Positions 21,407 to 31,130 of a stretch of 38,501 nucleotides of DNA are shown here, piece after piece. Origin of the DNA: Diphasiastrum complanatum (Eukaryota > Streptophyta > Lycopodiopsida > Lycopodiales > Lycopodiaceae). How positions within the stretch are numbered: the first letter of the stretch is position 1; the number at the start of each line of letters is the position of its first letter. The DNA is taken from positions 1 to 38,501 of the forward strand of contig MU835512.1 in assembly GCA_029204225.1 (NCBI GenBank), given 5' to 3'. A program made the translations under genes and the position numbers. A model generated the notes under the pieces. It ran no database searches and was not told where the DNA came from. It saw only the letters and a list, made by a program, of their open reading frames with translations.

Positions 21407-21989
21407 TGTGAAAGTTTTCAGATGCTTAAGCTCCAATCAACTTGAAAGATCTTTGGTTAGAAAGAGAAATACACTACCAATCTCACCAATGTAGAAAAAT
21501 CAGCATCTACACACAATGGGATGCAAACACTAATAGAACTTGATCAAACTTGAATGATATGATAGAGTATTGTTGTTGTTCGTACAAAACTAGCAAGCTA
21601 CTGTCATTCACACATGTGAAATCGAAAATAGCAATTATGGATCGTTCTACACATATAGTGCACCAATGGATAGTAGAACCCAAGAGAACCATGTATAAAC
21701 ATGAATTCACCATATGTATAAGCATAAAATTGCATGCAATCACCAATATAGTGCACCAATGGATAGTAGAACCCAAGAGAACCATGTATAAGCATGAAAT
21801 GAGATAGAGAAGAGAGAAGATAACTCTCTCCACGAGTTACATCCATTTATAACAGGTCCAAATCCTAATTGGCAATTTGGCTTTCCCTCCAAAATGCTAA
21901 CCCTACTGTTTTTGGGTCTAGATTCAATGTGCCCAACTATTCAAATTTGAATCTCCTAAATATAAAAGATGAGAATCCAACGACAACCA
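21407..21989 (-). mobile_element. 5' LTR of minus-strand copia D'
   Basis: On the minus strand it starts TGGTTGTCGTTGG (21989) and ends TTTCACA (21407), about 100 bp before its gag. It aligns with the plus-strand LTR at 24855-25338: GATTCAAATTTGAA, TTTGGACCTGTTATAA, AACTCGTGGAGAGA, ACATGGTTCTCTT and GATGCTGATTTTTCTACATT are shared in order. It is about 98 bp longer than that copy, almost all explained by an internal tandem duplication. The primer-binding site beyond 21407 has decayed beyond recognition. The TATA box is at 21846-21851 (TTTATA on the plus strand). Confidence 0.8.
21654..21800 (-). repeat. Internal duplication of about 95 bp in LTR D'
   Basis: ATATAGTGCACCAATGGATA and the following AGTAGAACCCAAGAGAACC occur twice, at 21654-21700 and 21749-21795, nearly identically. 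The related LTR at 24855-25338 has this segment once. The duplicated part lies just downstream of the TATA box in transcript direction. Confidence 0.9.
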
Positions 21990-22020
21990 GGGCCCTCGAC
22001 GCTGATGACATTTCAGCTAG

Positions 22021-23058
22021 GCTGATAGGTTGGTCATCCTCGATATAAATGGGGTGTTCTTACCGAACATTTCCGAATGGCCCTTTTGTAAATTGCTTTA
22101 AAAGAAACGTAATCCGAGTGCAGAAACACTGCTACTATTTTATGAGGCCCGGAGCTAATCTGTTTTTGCAAAAACTAACCGAAGCGAGAGTGCAAATCAT
22201 TATATGGAGCAGCATGAGATATTCGAAGGTCATGAAAATACTGCGTACCTACTTCCGTGAAGAAATGCAACAAAGGATTTTCAAAGGTAGCTCAACATTT
22301 TACACATTAACACTTGTTGTTATCTTGGGATTATTAAAGCATATGAGCTCAATTAACTAACAACAATGTATTCAGCAATACCTGCAAAATAAATTATCAA
22401 TTCTTTTGTGATACTTTTTACTAGTTATTTTGTGCTGTTATTACCAATTGCCTAAATTTTGGTACTATATTAGCACCAAGCTGAAATCGTTTCAAATTAT
22501 TTTGGATATCAATTCTTAATGTTTGATACCTATTGCCTATGTTTTGGTACTATGTGCCAATAGTTGGTACTGTTTATATGCTCCTTCAAAGCCGTGAGGG
22601 TAGTAGTTGGTAATGTCTGATATTTACCTTTTGTTTCTGCAAATATTTTTGCCCAAAATAAGTGTGAGGTCTGGCGTAAAGACTTCAAGAAAATTCCTTA
22701 CGTCAGCGAGAATAAATCGAGGGTGCTAGTATTTTTGAAGACCCTGCAGGAGATATGGGAATTATGGCCAGAGTTCGACGCATCAAACACCATACTTGTA
22801 ACTCTACAAGTCATTAAAAAACAACTACGAGAACTGCTTGGCCATAAAATCTTTGAGTGCAATGCTGAAACGGCCCCCTGGTATATGAAGGAAACTCTGT
22901 ACCCATGGCTCATGGGCTGGGTCCATGCACGAATCCCTATTGCCTTTACTAGAAGAAACCCTTTGTTCGATTGTGAGGACGATATGTCCCCTCTTGTTGT
23001 GAACTACTTTGTTGAGGTCGAAAGGTACTCGTACCGCTTCAACCCCCCTACAGATTAG
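22021..23058 (+). pseudogene. FCP1/NIF-type HAD phosphatase pseudogene, two visible exon parts
   Basis: After a possible acceptor (GCTAG, ending 22020) the frame reads ADRLVILDINGVF. This is HAD motif I (Asp-x-Asn-Gly form) as in plant NIF/FCP1-like HAD proteins. A frame change near 22100 leads to MRPGANLFLQKL and QIIIWSSM, the RPG...LWSS region with motif II. A possible donor is at 22287 (AAAG/GTAG). The second part reads KCEVWRKDFKKI, then FLKTLQEIWELWPEFDASNT (motif III Lys region). The DDS that should follow NTLLV/I is missing, with frame disruption around 22795-22850. The C-terminus, LYPWLMGWVHARIP to a stop at 23056-23058, is well kept. The family removes phosphate from Ser/Thr of proteins such as RNA polymerase II tail; this copy lacks the motif IV acidic pair and has frame lesions. 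The family assignment is fairly secure, the exon borders are not. Confidence 0.65.
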
Positions 23059-23605
23059 ATTTGAACAACCCAGCTTGGGCTGCAACTAATAATTGTACAT
23101 GTTACATATACAAAAATTCAATATACGATATACTGCATAAATTTGAATGGCTATTTCATTCTTGAGCGGCTTTGAGTTTATTAAAGTTATAGTTTGTGCT
23201 CCTTGGATGGTTTTTAGGTTTTGCTTAAAAGTGAAGGGGTATTGAAGGTGTTAAAGATAGATATACTGTTAAAGATCCACAAGAAGTATCTGTTTTTGAG
23301 ACTTAAGTGCAATTTCAGACGGTTACAAATGTACCAAAATTGGTACTTCGATAGTATCAAATTTGGTACTCAAGTACCGGACAAAAAATTTGTAATTTAT
23401 GAACAGGTACTTTGGAGTTTTAAACAAGCAGTTGCTGGTTTTCAAATGGAAAAGGCAATTTCAGTCAATACCAAAAGCACTATGATTGAGACTCCGATAG
23501 TACCAAAAAACGTAGCCTGAATTTATGAATAAAAAATTCAGAATACTGATAGATAAGTGATCCAAAGTACCAAATTGGTACTCATCAATTTCAAAATGAG
23601 TACTT
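22455..23605. repeat. Cluster of GTAC-centred motifs (TTGGTACT and complement)
   Basis: GGTAC or GTACC occurs near 22461, 22546, 22566, 23342, 23365, 23374, 23406, 23500, 23567 and 23577, with GTAC again at 23600. Most have the flanks TTGGTACT or AGTACCAA. One pair (23566-23582) forms a near-perfect palindrome. They sit in the presumed intron and downstream flank of the HAD pseudogene. They do not form regular tandem units. Confidence 0.6.
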
Positions 23606-23859
23606 TGAAAATACCAAATGAATCACTGAATATAAGGCACAAAGGTTACTTGCATCCTGATTTCAGACATTAAGCAAGTCCTCTTGATTGTTGTCATTTT
23701 CGTACAACATGCTGTTGTATATGTTCTCATACACATCGGTGGATAATCAAAACATGTTATGATATCCAAGGATAGGCTCCATGGAAAATCGGATTGCTCT
23801 CACCAGGTGTGAATAGATCATTACTGGCTGTGTCTGCTCTAGAAGGTTGTATGTATTTA

Positions 23860-24579
23860 TCATGCCTTCAACTTGGCCATAGTATAGGCCTTCAAATACT
23901 CTCCCCCTCTAACAATTCTATTGTGCCATTCACCACTCTGTGGTGTCGCTGCTTGGTACATCGTCTTGGTGCATTTAAGAAGGTAGAAATCCTTTTTCCT
24001 CTTTGCTACTTTGACCGCAAAATTGTCCCCAATGGACAACAAGTCACACAAACTATCAGGGTTCCCTCATACATGGGCAGGTTGGTGTCATTATGCATTG
24101 GCATGGATCCATAAGCACCATAATTATCTCCAGCACCATCGTCTTCGTCGCTGCTAGCTGCCTCTGACTCTGGCAATGGTTGGATAAACAAGTATTTTCA
24201 CTCTTCCACGTGCTGTCTGTTCCTGCATCTTTTCCATTGCCCTGTAATACATGAATCGCAGAAACATGACAACGACATCGTAGTGAGCATGGACTATCCT
24301 GGGAATATCCGTCAACACAATGGAATGAGCGTGACCCTATGATGCGCTGACAACCCCATTTCACATCACGTTGCACCTCATCCTTGTTGACCAGCCAGAA
24401 AACCCTTCTTGTACTGCAGCTGTGACCTTCTCCTTTTGGCCTAAATATTTCTTTCAGATATGTTACCACATCTGTTGCACATTTCAAGGGCCAACCGTCT
24501 GGTTTCAACTCCTCGTGAGTGAGAGTTCTCTAGATGATTGTGCCCATTCTGTCAAAAAAATTATGCATCATTTGCAGAC
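23860..24579 (-). pseudogene. Unrecognised minus-strand gene remnant with about three frameshifts
   Basis: I do not recognise this gene. On the minus strand, after a possible splice acceptor (ACTTGACAG, ending 24580), one frame reads MMHNFFDRMGT, meets a TAG near 24528, then continues ELKPDGWPLKCATDVVTYL and RRVFWLVNKDEVQRDVKWGC. Near 24310 the frame changes to DIPRIVHAHYDVVVMFLRF and MYYRAMEKMQEQTARGRV. Near 24190 it changes to an acidic segment, PLPESEAASSDEDDGAGD. Near 24050 it changes to DNFAVKVAKRKKDFYLLKC and ends GGEYLKAYTMAKLKA. Protein-like composition through successive frames indicates a once-functional gene with indels. It converges on the HAD pseudogene. No transposase or retroelement motif is seen. 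Confidence 0.5.
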
Positions 24580-24854
24580 CTGTCAAGTGATAATATCAGG
24601 CCAAAAAGCGAACAAATTGTTAGATTTCTTATTTTTATGTAGGGTGCAATAAATAGTCTTGCAAACAGTACCCGTATTTCCAAACCTGGTATCCTGTCTA
24701 CTACCAATGGTGAGAGATTTCAACAAGTTTAGTCTAGTTTAGTCACATTTTGGTAAATTGTCAATATGAGGCCAAAACTCATACTAGACTTAGAGATATA
24801 CTTTTTGAAGTTATATTAGTTTAAAATACATTCAATAAACACTTTTTGAAAGTG

Positions 24855-25338
24855 TGGGAAAGTTGGTAGTTGAGTTTGAGAGAGATTCAAATTTGAACTT
24901 TGGGTACATTGAATCTAATCCCAAAATAGTAGGGTTTTTCATATTGGAGGGAAATCCAAGTGGCAAAGTAGGGTTTGGACCTGTTATAAAAGGAGAAAAC
25001 TCGTGGAGAGACACATCTTCTCTCTTCTCTCTCTCATTTCATCATTATACATGGTTCTCTTTGGGTTCTACTACTCATTGGTGCACTCTCATGATGTTAT
25101 CTTGCAATTCTATGTGTAGAAAAATCATTTATTGCTATTTTTTGTTCCACCCGTGTAAAATATAGTAGTGTACTGTAATTGTATGGATAGAAACTATATT
25201 TTATGGTTTGGTTCATGTTTGATTATTATCTCTTAGAGTTTTCTTTTAATTTTGTATGTAGATGCTGATTTTTCTACATTGGCAGGATTGTTGGTTTGCT
25301 CCTTATTGTAACTCTTGAATGATCTAAAATCCTTCACA
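24855..25338 (+). mobile_element. 5' LTR of copia family D
   Basis: It starts TGGGAAAGTTGG and ends TTCACA, followed by a primer-binding site. It aligns through its length with the minus-strand LTR at 21407-21989. The TATA box is TATAAA at 24985-24990, followed by AACTCGTGGAGAGA, probably near the transcript start. Confidence 0.8.
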
Positions 25339-25352
25339 TGGTATAGAGCTCT
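25339..25352 (+). promoter_or_regulatory. Primer-binding site of copia family D (degenerate)
   Basis: TGGTATAGAGCTC abuts the LTR end and resembles the tRNA-iMet complement with a short deletion (CA of ATCAGAG). The leader to the gag ATG at 25933 is about 580 bp. Confidence 0.65.
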
Positions 25353-25932
25353 TGTGTTTCAGGTTATGAAAGGATCAGCCCTTAGCAAGGATTTGGAGGA
25401 GTTACCAATGCTAGAGCATGCTAGATTGATTTCTACTACAAAATCTCCATTTTTGCATATGTAGAATTGATATTTTGTAGGTCAAAACTCAATATAGGGT
25501 TATATACTTGATCAATTCCAATTTCACACTCGGTTAACCAGAATTAGACAATTTCTGGTTCATTAAGAAGGTCTCATTGTTGGCTACAAGATGATACATC
25601 AAGTTTTTAGAAATTGCATGTAGAATTTGAGATATTCAATTTTTTGTGATTTTGTCAAAATCCTAATTTTGATTGGATCTCTAGTTTGTGAGGTTAATGA
25701 ACTTCATTTGAGTGTGTTTCAATATTATGAAGTGGCAAGAATCATTAGAGAATAGATCATAAATTGATCAAGATTTCACTATTCTATGTGTTGATTTTCT
25801 AGTTAGAAGTGCTAGAAGCGATTTGAGAGGTTCCATATCTTTGTGATTTCTTCTTGAGTTCATTTGTTGACATTCAAGAGAGTGCTTTGTGCATTGGAAT
25901 AGGTTGAAAAAAGAAGATCAGGTCATTGCAAC

Positions 25933-26290
25933 ATGGCTACAAGTGGTGGATTTATGTTGGAAGGCAGTGATAGGCTTACCTCAAGTAGCTATTCATTGTG
26001 GAAAGTGAGGATGGAATCACTTCTTGAGATGAATGATGCTTTGGATATTGTTGTAGGTTTGGAAGAGAGACCAGCAAATCAACAAGATCAAATGAGGTAT
26101 GACAAGAGAGCAAATAAATCTGTACACATGATTAAGATGAATGTTACCAATGAGCGGAAGTTGGTAAGTGCACATCATCTTTGGAGGCTTGGGAAGCTTT
26201 GAAGAAGCTTTATGAGTCCAAGTCTACTCTTAGGAGGCAAATCTTTCAGAGTTTGCAAAAGAAGTACATGATATTTCATAAGATAGATTG
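25933..26290 (+). pseudogene. Copia D gag N-terminal half, frameshifted and truncated
   Basis: The ATG at 25933 opens MATSGGFMLEGSDRLTSSSY, then SLWKVRMESLLEM, close to the family A gag start (KVRMESLL shared). The frame is open to about 26155. A frameshift then moves the rest (CTSSLEAWEALKKLYESK, to about 26285) into another frame. Capsid sequence ends at about 26290, where minus-strand family B sequence begins, so most of gag and all of pol are missing. Confidence 0.8.
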
Positions 26291-26305
26291 CTGAAGTGTT
26301 ATCCA

Positions 26306-26668
26306 TTAACAAGACACAAGGTTCAGATCTAGATTCATCAAATCCTTCCAATATCTGTTTAGTCTAGATCAGCTCATTTGCCATCTTGGCTGCTGCTACA
26401 TATTTCGCTTCACAGGAAGATTGAGCTACTGCTGTTTGCTTCTTGCTAATCCAGAGTATGGCTGCGCCAGATGCTAGAGTACAACCTCCTGAAATACTTT
26501 TGTTATCATCCTTCATGGATGCCCAGCTTGCATCACTGTAAGATTCGATGTGAAATCTAGCTTCCTTTGAATAACATAGTCCATAGCCTTTCGTTTCTTG
26601 GAGATATCGGAGTACTCTCTTTACCAACTTCCAATGCAATGATCCTGAGTTCTGATTATATTGGCTCT
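26306..26668 (-). mobile_element. Minus-strand fragment of copia family B RNase H
   Basis: Read on the minus strand it gives SLHWKLVKRVLRYLQETKGY and SYSDASWASMKDDNKSISGG, then the WISKKQTAVAQSSCEAKYVA segment and a decayed tail. These are copia RNase H motifs, with the first catalytic Asp in the YSDASW context. It matches plus-strand 19072-19443 at about 93% by eye and is better preserved, with an open frame from about 26668 to 26364 and then a TAG in place of Trp. No LTR or other family B sequence accompanies it. Confidence 0.85.
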
Positions 26669-26769
26669 GTAAATGTATATAACACACATGTGAAAGAATT
26701 TGATGTGATTCGTCATAGTTTGTATGATATGATTTTTTGATTAGGTGCTTGAAATGCACACTTTTGTAT

Positions 26770-27604
26770 ACATTTTGTGATAACTCTAGTGTTAACGGGA
26801 AAAAAGTAAGGGCTACACACCTTCCTAGGATTAGGATTTTTAATTACTTACGTTTGACTCTTTCATATTAACTAATGGAGACAGACCACCATAGTTGACA
26901 ATAAATACATTCAACGTTTGCAGTGTGCACCTTGCCATTTAAAAGTTGAGGCTTGATGCCAACTATAGCAACTTGTATTTTGAAATAGACAAAATCTTGT
27001 TCCCAAGCTAGGTTGTAAGATCAGCTTACTACTTGACATAACTGGCTAGAATTTAAGGTGACTTAGAAAGAAAAATTGTCACATGGAATAACAAAGATAG
27101 AGAGGTCAAAATGGGACATCTCAAGGGAAATTCTAAAACTCCACATATGGTCTGTATAGTGACCTTTGCCCTCATTACAATGAATATAAAATGAAGGGAT
27201 TGTTAGGTTGAGCCATTAATGAATGATTGTTGAACCAACTAGGAAGACCATTTTCAAGCATAAAGGTTGCCAAGGAAGACTCCTTTTTATGGCTGAATTT
27301 TGTATTCAAATCTCAATTATGCATCTTGATGGATCATGATCTCTCTTTTTAAAAAAATTATGACCCTTTTTTAAGCACCATCTTCTTGACAATTTCTTTA
27401 TGGACTTCAATGTTCTTGTGACAATTTCTATATGGACTTTAGATTCACAATATGCCAAAAAATAGGTGAGGTCATGATCCAATTTTATAAGATGCTAAAA
27501 AAAGGAGGTGAGATCACTTTTGGAGTTCATAATGTGTGGTGCAATGTTTTATGGACAACTTTGTATTCATGAACTCCTTCAAACTCTTGCAAGATTTAAT
27601 CATT

Positions 27605-27649
<45 letters not shown>

Positions 27650-29116
27650 TGAGCAACATCATTTATGATGGGACCTCACGAGATCAAGTTCCAACAATGA
27701 AAGTCCATTTAATGCAAGTGAAATAGCAATGAATGCATTGAAATTACCATATCATAATCATGTCAGCGTGCTTGATGCTTATTCTTTCTTTGTACATGTG
27801 CTTTCCAAGGGTCTAAACATTTAAACCTTCCATCAAAACTCTTATGGAGATAACCAATCATATATTGATACCTAAGCATGAAACTTTCCGTCCAAATAAT
27901 CATGTGGACAGCCATGGCTACTACCCATAGTGCATGCACCTTCCAATGCCAAGTGCATCCATTCATAAACATTTTACTAGAAAGTTCATAATTCGAGAAG
28001 TTCCTAAAAAGAAAAAAGATAATCACAGAAAGAACATTTCTAGCATCATGTAGAGGAAAGCCCTAATATCAATGTTGCCCTCAATCAACCAACCTTGTTG
28101 GGTGATAGGCCCTTGGGGCAAGGGATCCCCCCTTTCTAGTTAGGATAGCCACATCTACTCATGCAAATGGTTAAAAGACATAATTTGAGACCTTGGACAA
28201 TTAAACAAGGTGATTGATATCATGAGAAGCTTTGCCTTATGCGAGGCATTCAAATCGTTGAAACATTAAAAAAAACTCATGTTAATGCTCAAACTCACAT
28301 AGGAGTGACATCTCAGCTCTTAACGCATGTCACAATAGCTTATTGCTATCATGGTGAAATAAAGAAACACTACACAAAAATGTTTAACATCAAAACTTTG
28401 ACTTCTTGACAATTAGAAATAAGACTAGCACGAGTGATTAAAACATGTTATTACATCTTGATGAGTTGGTTTGGACTTCCTTTCTTTTTCTTGAGGTGGA
28501 TAGTTTGCACTCTATTTCACTGGCAAATGGGTACACACAAGAACAAATCACACAAGGAAAACATGCGAGAACGAACTAGGAGTTTTAACTTAATCCATTC
28601 TCCACTGGAATTCTGGAATATAGGAATGTCTAAATTCTGTGCAGTGAATACACTAATAAGTGTACAATCAAGGATCATGCAAATATTTAGAAAATGCAAC
28701 AAGGTGAGATGAAATATCATGAGAAGCTTTGAGATGTATGCTCAATTAACATTCCAAGGGTTTGCAAATTAGAAGGAAGACTTTTGAATAAAATAGAAAC
28801 CATAGTGATGGTCAAACTCACCCTAGATGAGACACCACCTTTTAGCATATGGTCACACTAGATTCCCTTGTCACAATCGCTTGTAGGCTAGTGCAGCTCT
28901 ACTGGGCTTAAAGACACACTCAGTTTTCAGTCTGAAATAGTTAAGGGGGAAAGGTCAAGGACAGAAGAGCTAAAGGGGACTTGGGATTGGAAAATGAGGG
29001 GAATGAGTTGATTGGAGTAGGTAGGCTGAAAATCTTGAGGTACCAATAAGATGTGAGGATTGAGAGAAAGGTAAATGCAAAGATTGCAATTGTACAGGAT
29101 TAAAATATTAAAAAAA
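26770..29116. other. No gene recognised; low-copy-looking AT-rich DNA
   Basis: Only short open frames without family resemblance. One old duplication is suggested: ATATCATGAGAAGCTTTG occurs at about 28217 and 28717, followed in both cases by loosely similar text including TCAAACTCAC. A (TC)n tract is annotated separately. No LTR ends, primer-binding sites or pol motifs were found. Confidence 0.4.
27609..27647. repeat. (TC)n microsatellite
   Basis: A perfect TC dinucleotide array of about 39 bp. Serine/leucine-rich frames through it are artefacts of the repeat. Confidence 0.97.
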
Positions 29117-29627
29117 CCCATATGATACCTCTCTCTATAGCAAACTGTCACACCAAGCTACGGCGACAAAGCTCAACCGAATAAATTGACATGACATACG
29201 ATAGAAGAAATTACATCAGTACGAATCATGTTCGAAAACGAAGAATTAGCTATGAGCGTGGCCGCAAAAAGATCGGCAATCGTTGTGAAGCTGCGAAAGC
29301 AAGCACCAATTAACAGATGAAAACTCTTTACAGAACAAATTGCAAGAATATCGAATACCATACTTTGATACGCCTCACTTTTTAGCGAACTGCCACTCTA
29401 AGCTATGGCGACAAAGCTTAAACAATTAAATTGACATGACATACGATAGAAGAAATTACATCAAAACGAAGAATTTGCCCGCAAAGTAATTAACACACGT
29501 CATCATTCATGTTCGAAAACGAATCATTTGCCCGCAAAGAGATCAGCAATCGTTGTGAAGTTGCGAAAGCAAGCACCAATTAACAGACGAAGACTCTTTA
29601 CAGAATAAATTGCAAGAATATTGAATA
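29117..29627. repeat. Large tandem duplication (about 241 and 270 bp)
   Basis: Unit 1 (about 29117-29357) and unit 2 (about 29358-29627) share AAATTGACATGACATACGAT, AGAAGAAATTACATCA, GTTCGAAAACGAA, AATCGTTGTGAAG, GCGAAAGCAAGCACCAATTA and TTGCAAGAATAT in order, at near 88% identity. Unit 2 holds extra sequence where GAATTTGCCCGCAAAG and its neighbourhood are locally repeated. A third start, CCATACTTTGATG at 29628, breaks off at once. On the minus strand both units keep the same open frame, with matching SVKS, LLIGACFR and FTTIADLFA segments. Confidence 0.9.
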
Positions 29628-29992
29628 CCATACTTTGATGGCATGGCGTATTGTGCATACAAAATATAATTCTGACATACTGGCTTTCATGGTGCAAGCG
29701 AGCATGCGCCATTTGCCTTTTTCGATGTAAAGTTCTTGACTCATGATCAATGAATAAATACAATACGATTTCTGCATACACACTAACAAGAAGATGCAAT
29801 AACAATGACTAGAAAAGCAGAATTACAAGCAGCAACAATGAAAACCAGGAGCAAGTAGATGTGCGTAATCTGTCAATTATATCCGATGTGTAAGTGCATT
29901 GATAATAGCTTAAGATAGCTATATATTATTTAGAATCTTAAAGATGATCATATGCAACTTAACTGCGGCATGCTTGTCTGCTGCATGCATAT

Positions 29993-30170
29993 TGCTATGG
30001 CTGCATCCTCTCCCTTGTGAGAGACTAACAGTAGCAACACTGGAGGCACAATATCAAGATAAAACATATAGCATGAATTTCCAATGGCTGAATCCGCTCC
30101 CTTGAGATAGAAAAACTGTAGGAACACTGGAGGCTGTACAATCTCAAAGGAAAATGAACAGCAAAAACCG
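29993..30170. repeat. Two-copy tandem repeat of about 90 bp
   Basis: TGGCTGCATCC/TGGCTGAATCC, CTCCCTTG, AACACTGGAGGC and ACAAT(A/C)TCAA(G/A) recur in order, in units starting near 29998 and 30088. The repeat lies just downstream (3') of the minus-strand ORF at 30178-30771, so it would be in its 3' untranslated region if that gene is real. Confidence 0.75.
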
Positions 30171-30177
30171 TTGGTAG

Positions 30178-30771
30178 CTAATAATGGAGTTGCCTCCCAG
30201 GGGTGGTGACAGGAAAGCTCCAATGGTGGGACATCACCAAACCTGTCAAGTATCCTTTCTCAGAAGCATTGATCATCATCTTCACGTACGCGTCTCTCAA
30301 TTTTTTGAGAAAAGGAACAGGGGTAAAGCACCTCAGCCGGAGCCTGAACATCCTGAAGCTACTCAGCCTCATCCTTCCGTTGCCCAAAGTAATAGTTCTT
30401 CGCCTCGAGAATTTGACATGCTCTTCCGATCCTAATCGCTGATAATAATGTTTCTCAGTAGAATGCGTCAGCCTCGAGTAACCTAAAGGAGTGTGATTTA
30501 ACCTGTTGATGGCTGCTCCAAATCGCAAGTATTTGCTCAAAAAGCGTTTTAATGTCATGAAAACGGAGCCTACTCTCAAGTATGTGCCCGAGAGGTATTT
30601 TATCTTTCGAAGAACAGGACCGTAGGGCAGATTTCGTTTGAAGCTAATTCTAAGCTTCTTACAGTTTGTTGCCAGTTTTACACGCTTCCTTGGCCTTACT
30701 TGTACCAGTTTCGGACAAGGATCTTTGTACCTGCGAACTCCCGGCGGGCTGTAGATTAATGCCATAGACAT
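30178..30771 (-). CDS. Intact small basic protein of unknown function (197 aa)
   Basis: A single uninterrupted minus-strand frame from ATG (30771-30769, context GGAGCCATGTCT, with upstream stops in frame) to TAG. I do not recognise the family. About a quarter of the residues are Arg or Lys, spread along the protein, with basic runs RPRKRVK (residues about 26-32) and a stretch near FSRRRT. A C-terminal segment, MFRLRLRCFTPVPFLKKL followed by RDAYVKMM, looks like a conserved amphipathic element. There is no signal peptide, zinc-finger or retroelement motif. The basic composition would suit a nuclear or nucleic-acid-associated protein, but that is inference. It lies in the part of the window freest of transposon coding sequence and is surrounded by local tandem duplications. 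It is the best candidate for an intact host gene here; a chance ORF remains possible. Confidence 0.5.
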   Translation of the reverse strand: MSMALIYSPPGVRRYKDPCPKLVQVRPRKRVKLATNCKKLRISFKRNLPYGPVLRKIKYLSGTYLRVGSVFMTLKRFLSKYLRFGAAINRLNHTPLGYSRLTHSTEKHYYQRLGSEEHVKFSRRRTITLGNGRMRLSSFRMFRLRLRCFTPVPFLKKLRDAYVKMMINASEKGYLTGLVMSHHWSFPVTTPGRQLHY

Positions 30772-31130
30772 GGCTCCTGATTCAAGTTTGCAATCGATGG
30801 CACTTCTATGAGATTTAGTAGAGGGATATTTAGTACAGACTTCTATGCATGGAATGGTGGCATGGATCTTACAGCGAGGAACATACTTCTGGAAACGTTC
30901 TGACTCTGCCTTGCTTCTTCTTAGATGCTCAAGAATAAAGCATTCATAAAGAAATGCATATGCCTATGCGCAGATCTTGATTCGAATTTTGTACTTACTA
31001 TCTAACTTGGAGGTAGAGTTTTTTGCTTTCCATCACCGCACAACCGCCAATCAACTTCCTTCTATTTTTTACCTCTAGCACATATGATATGAAGAACTGG
31101 TTATCTAAATATGGGGAGAACTTTTTTTTT

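Noticed and set aside
21507-21846. Overlapping frames containing a repeated peptide
   Set aside because: The peptide repeat is caused by the tandem duplication inside the LTR, a non-coding region.
23221-23520. 99-codon plus-strand frame after the HAD pseudogene
   Set aside because: It runs through the GTAC-motif cluster and gives no family resemblance.
27508-27726. 72-codon plus-strand frame
   Set aside because: Its middle is the (TC)n microsatellite; the rest has no recognisable motif.
29948-30223. 91-codon minus-strand frame with two similar halves
   Set aside because: The internal similarity comes from the 90-bp tandem repeat; it overlaps the end of the better-supported 197-aa ORF and is probably its 3' flank.
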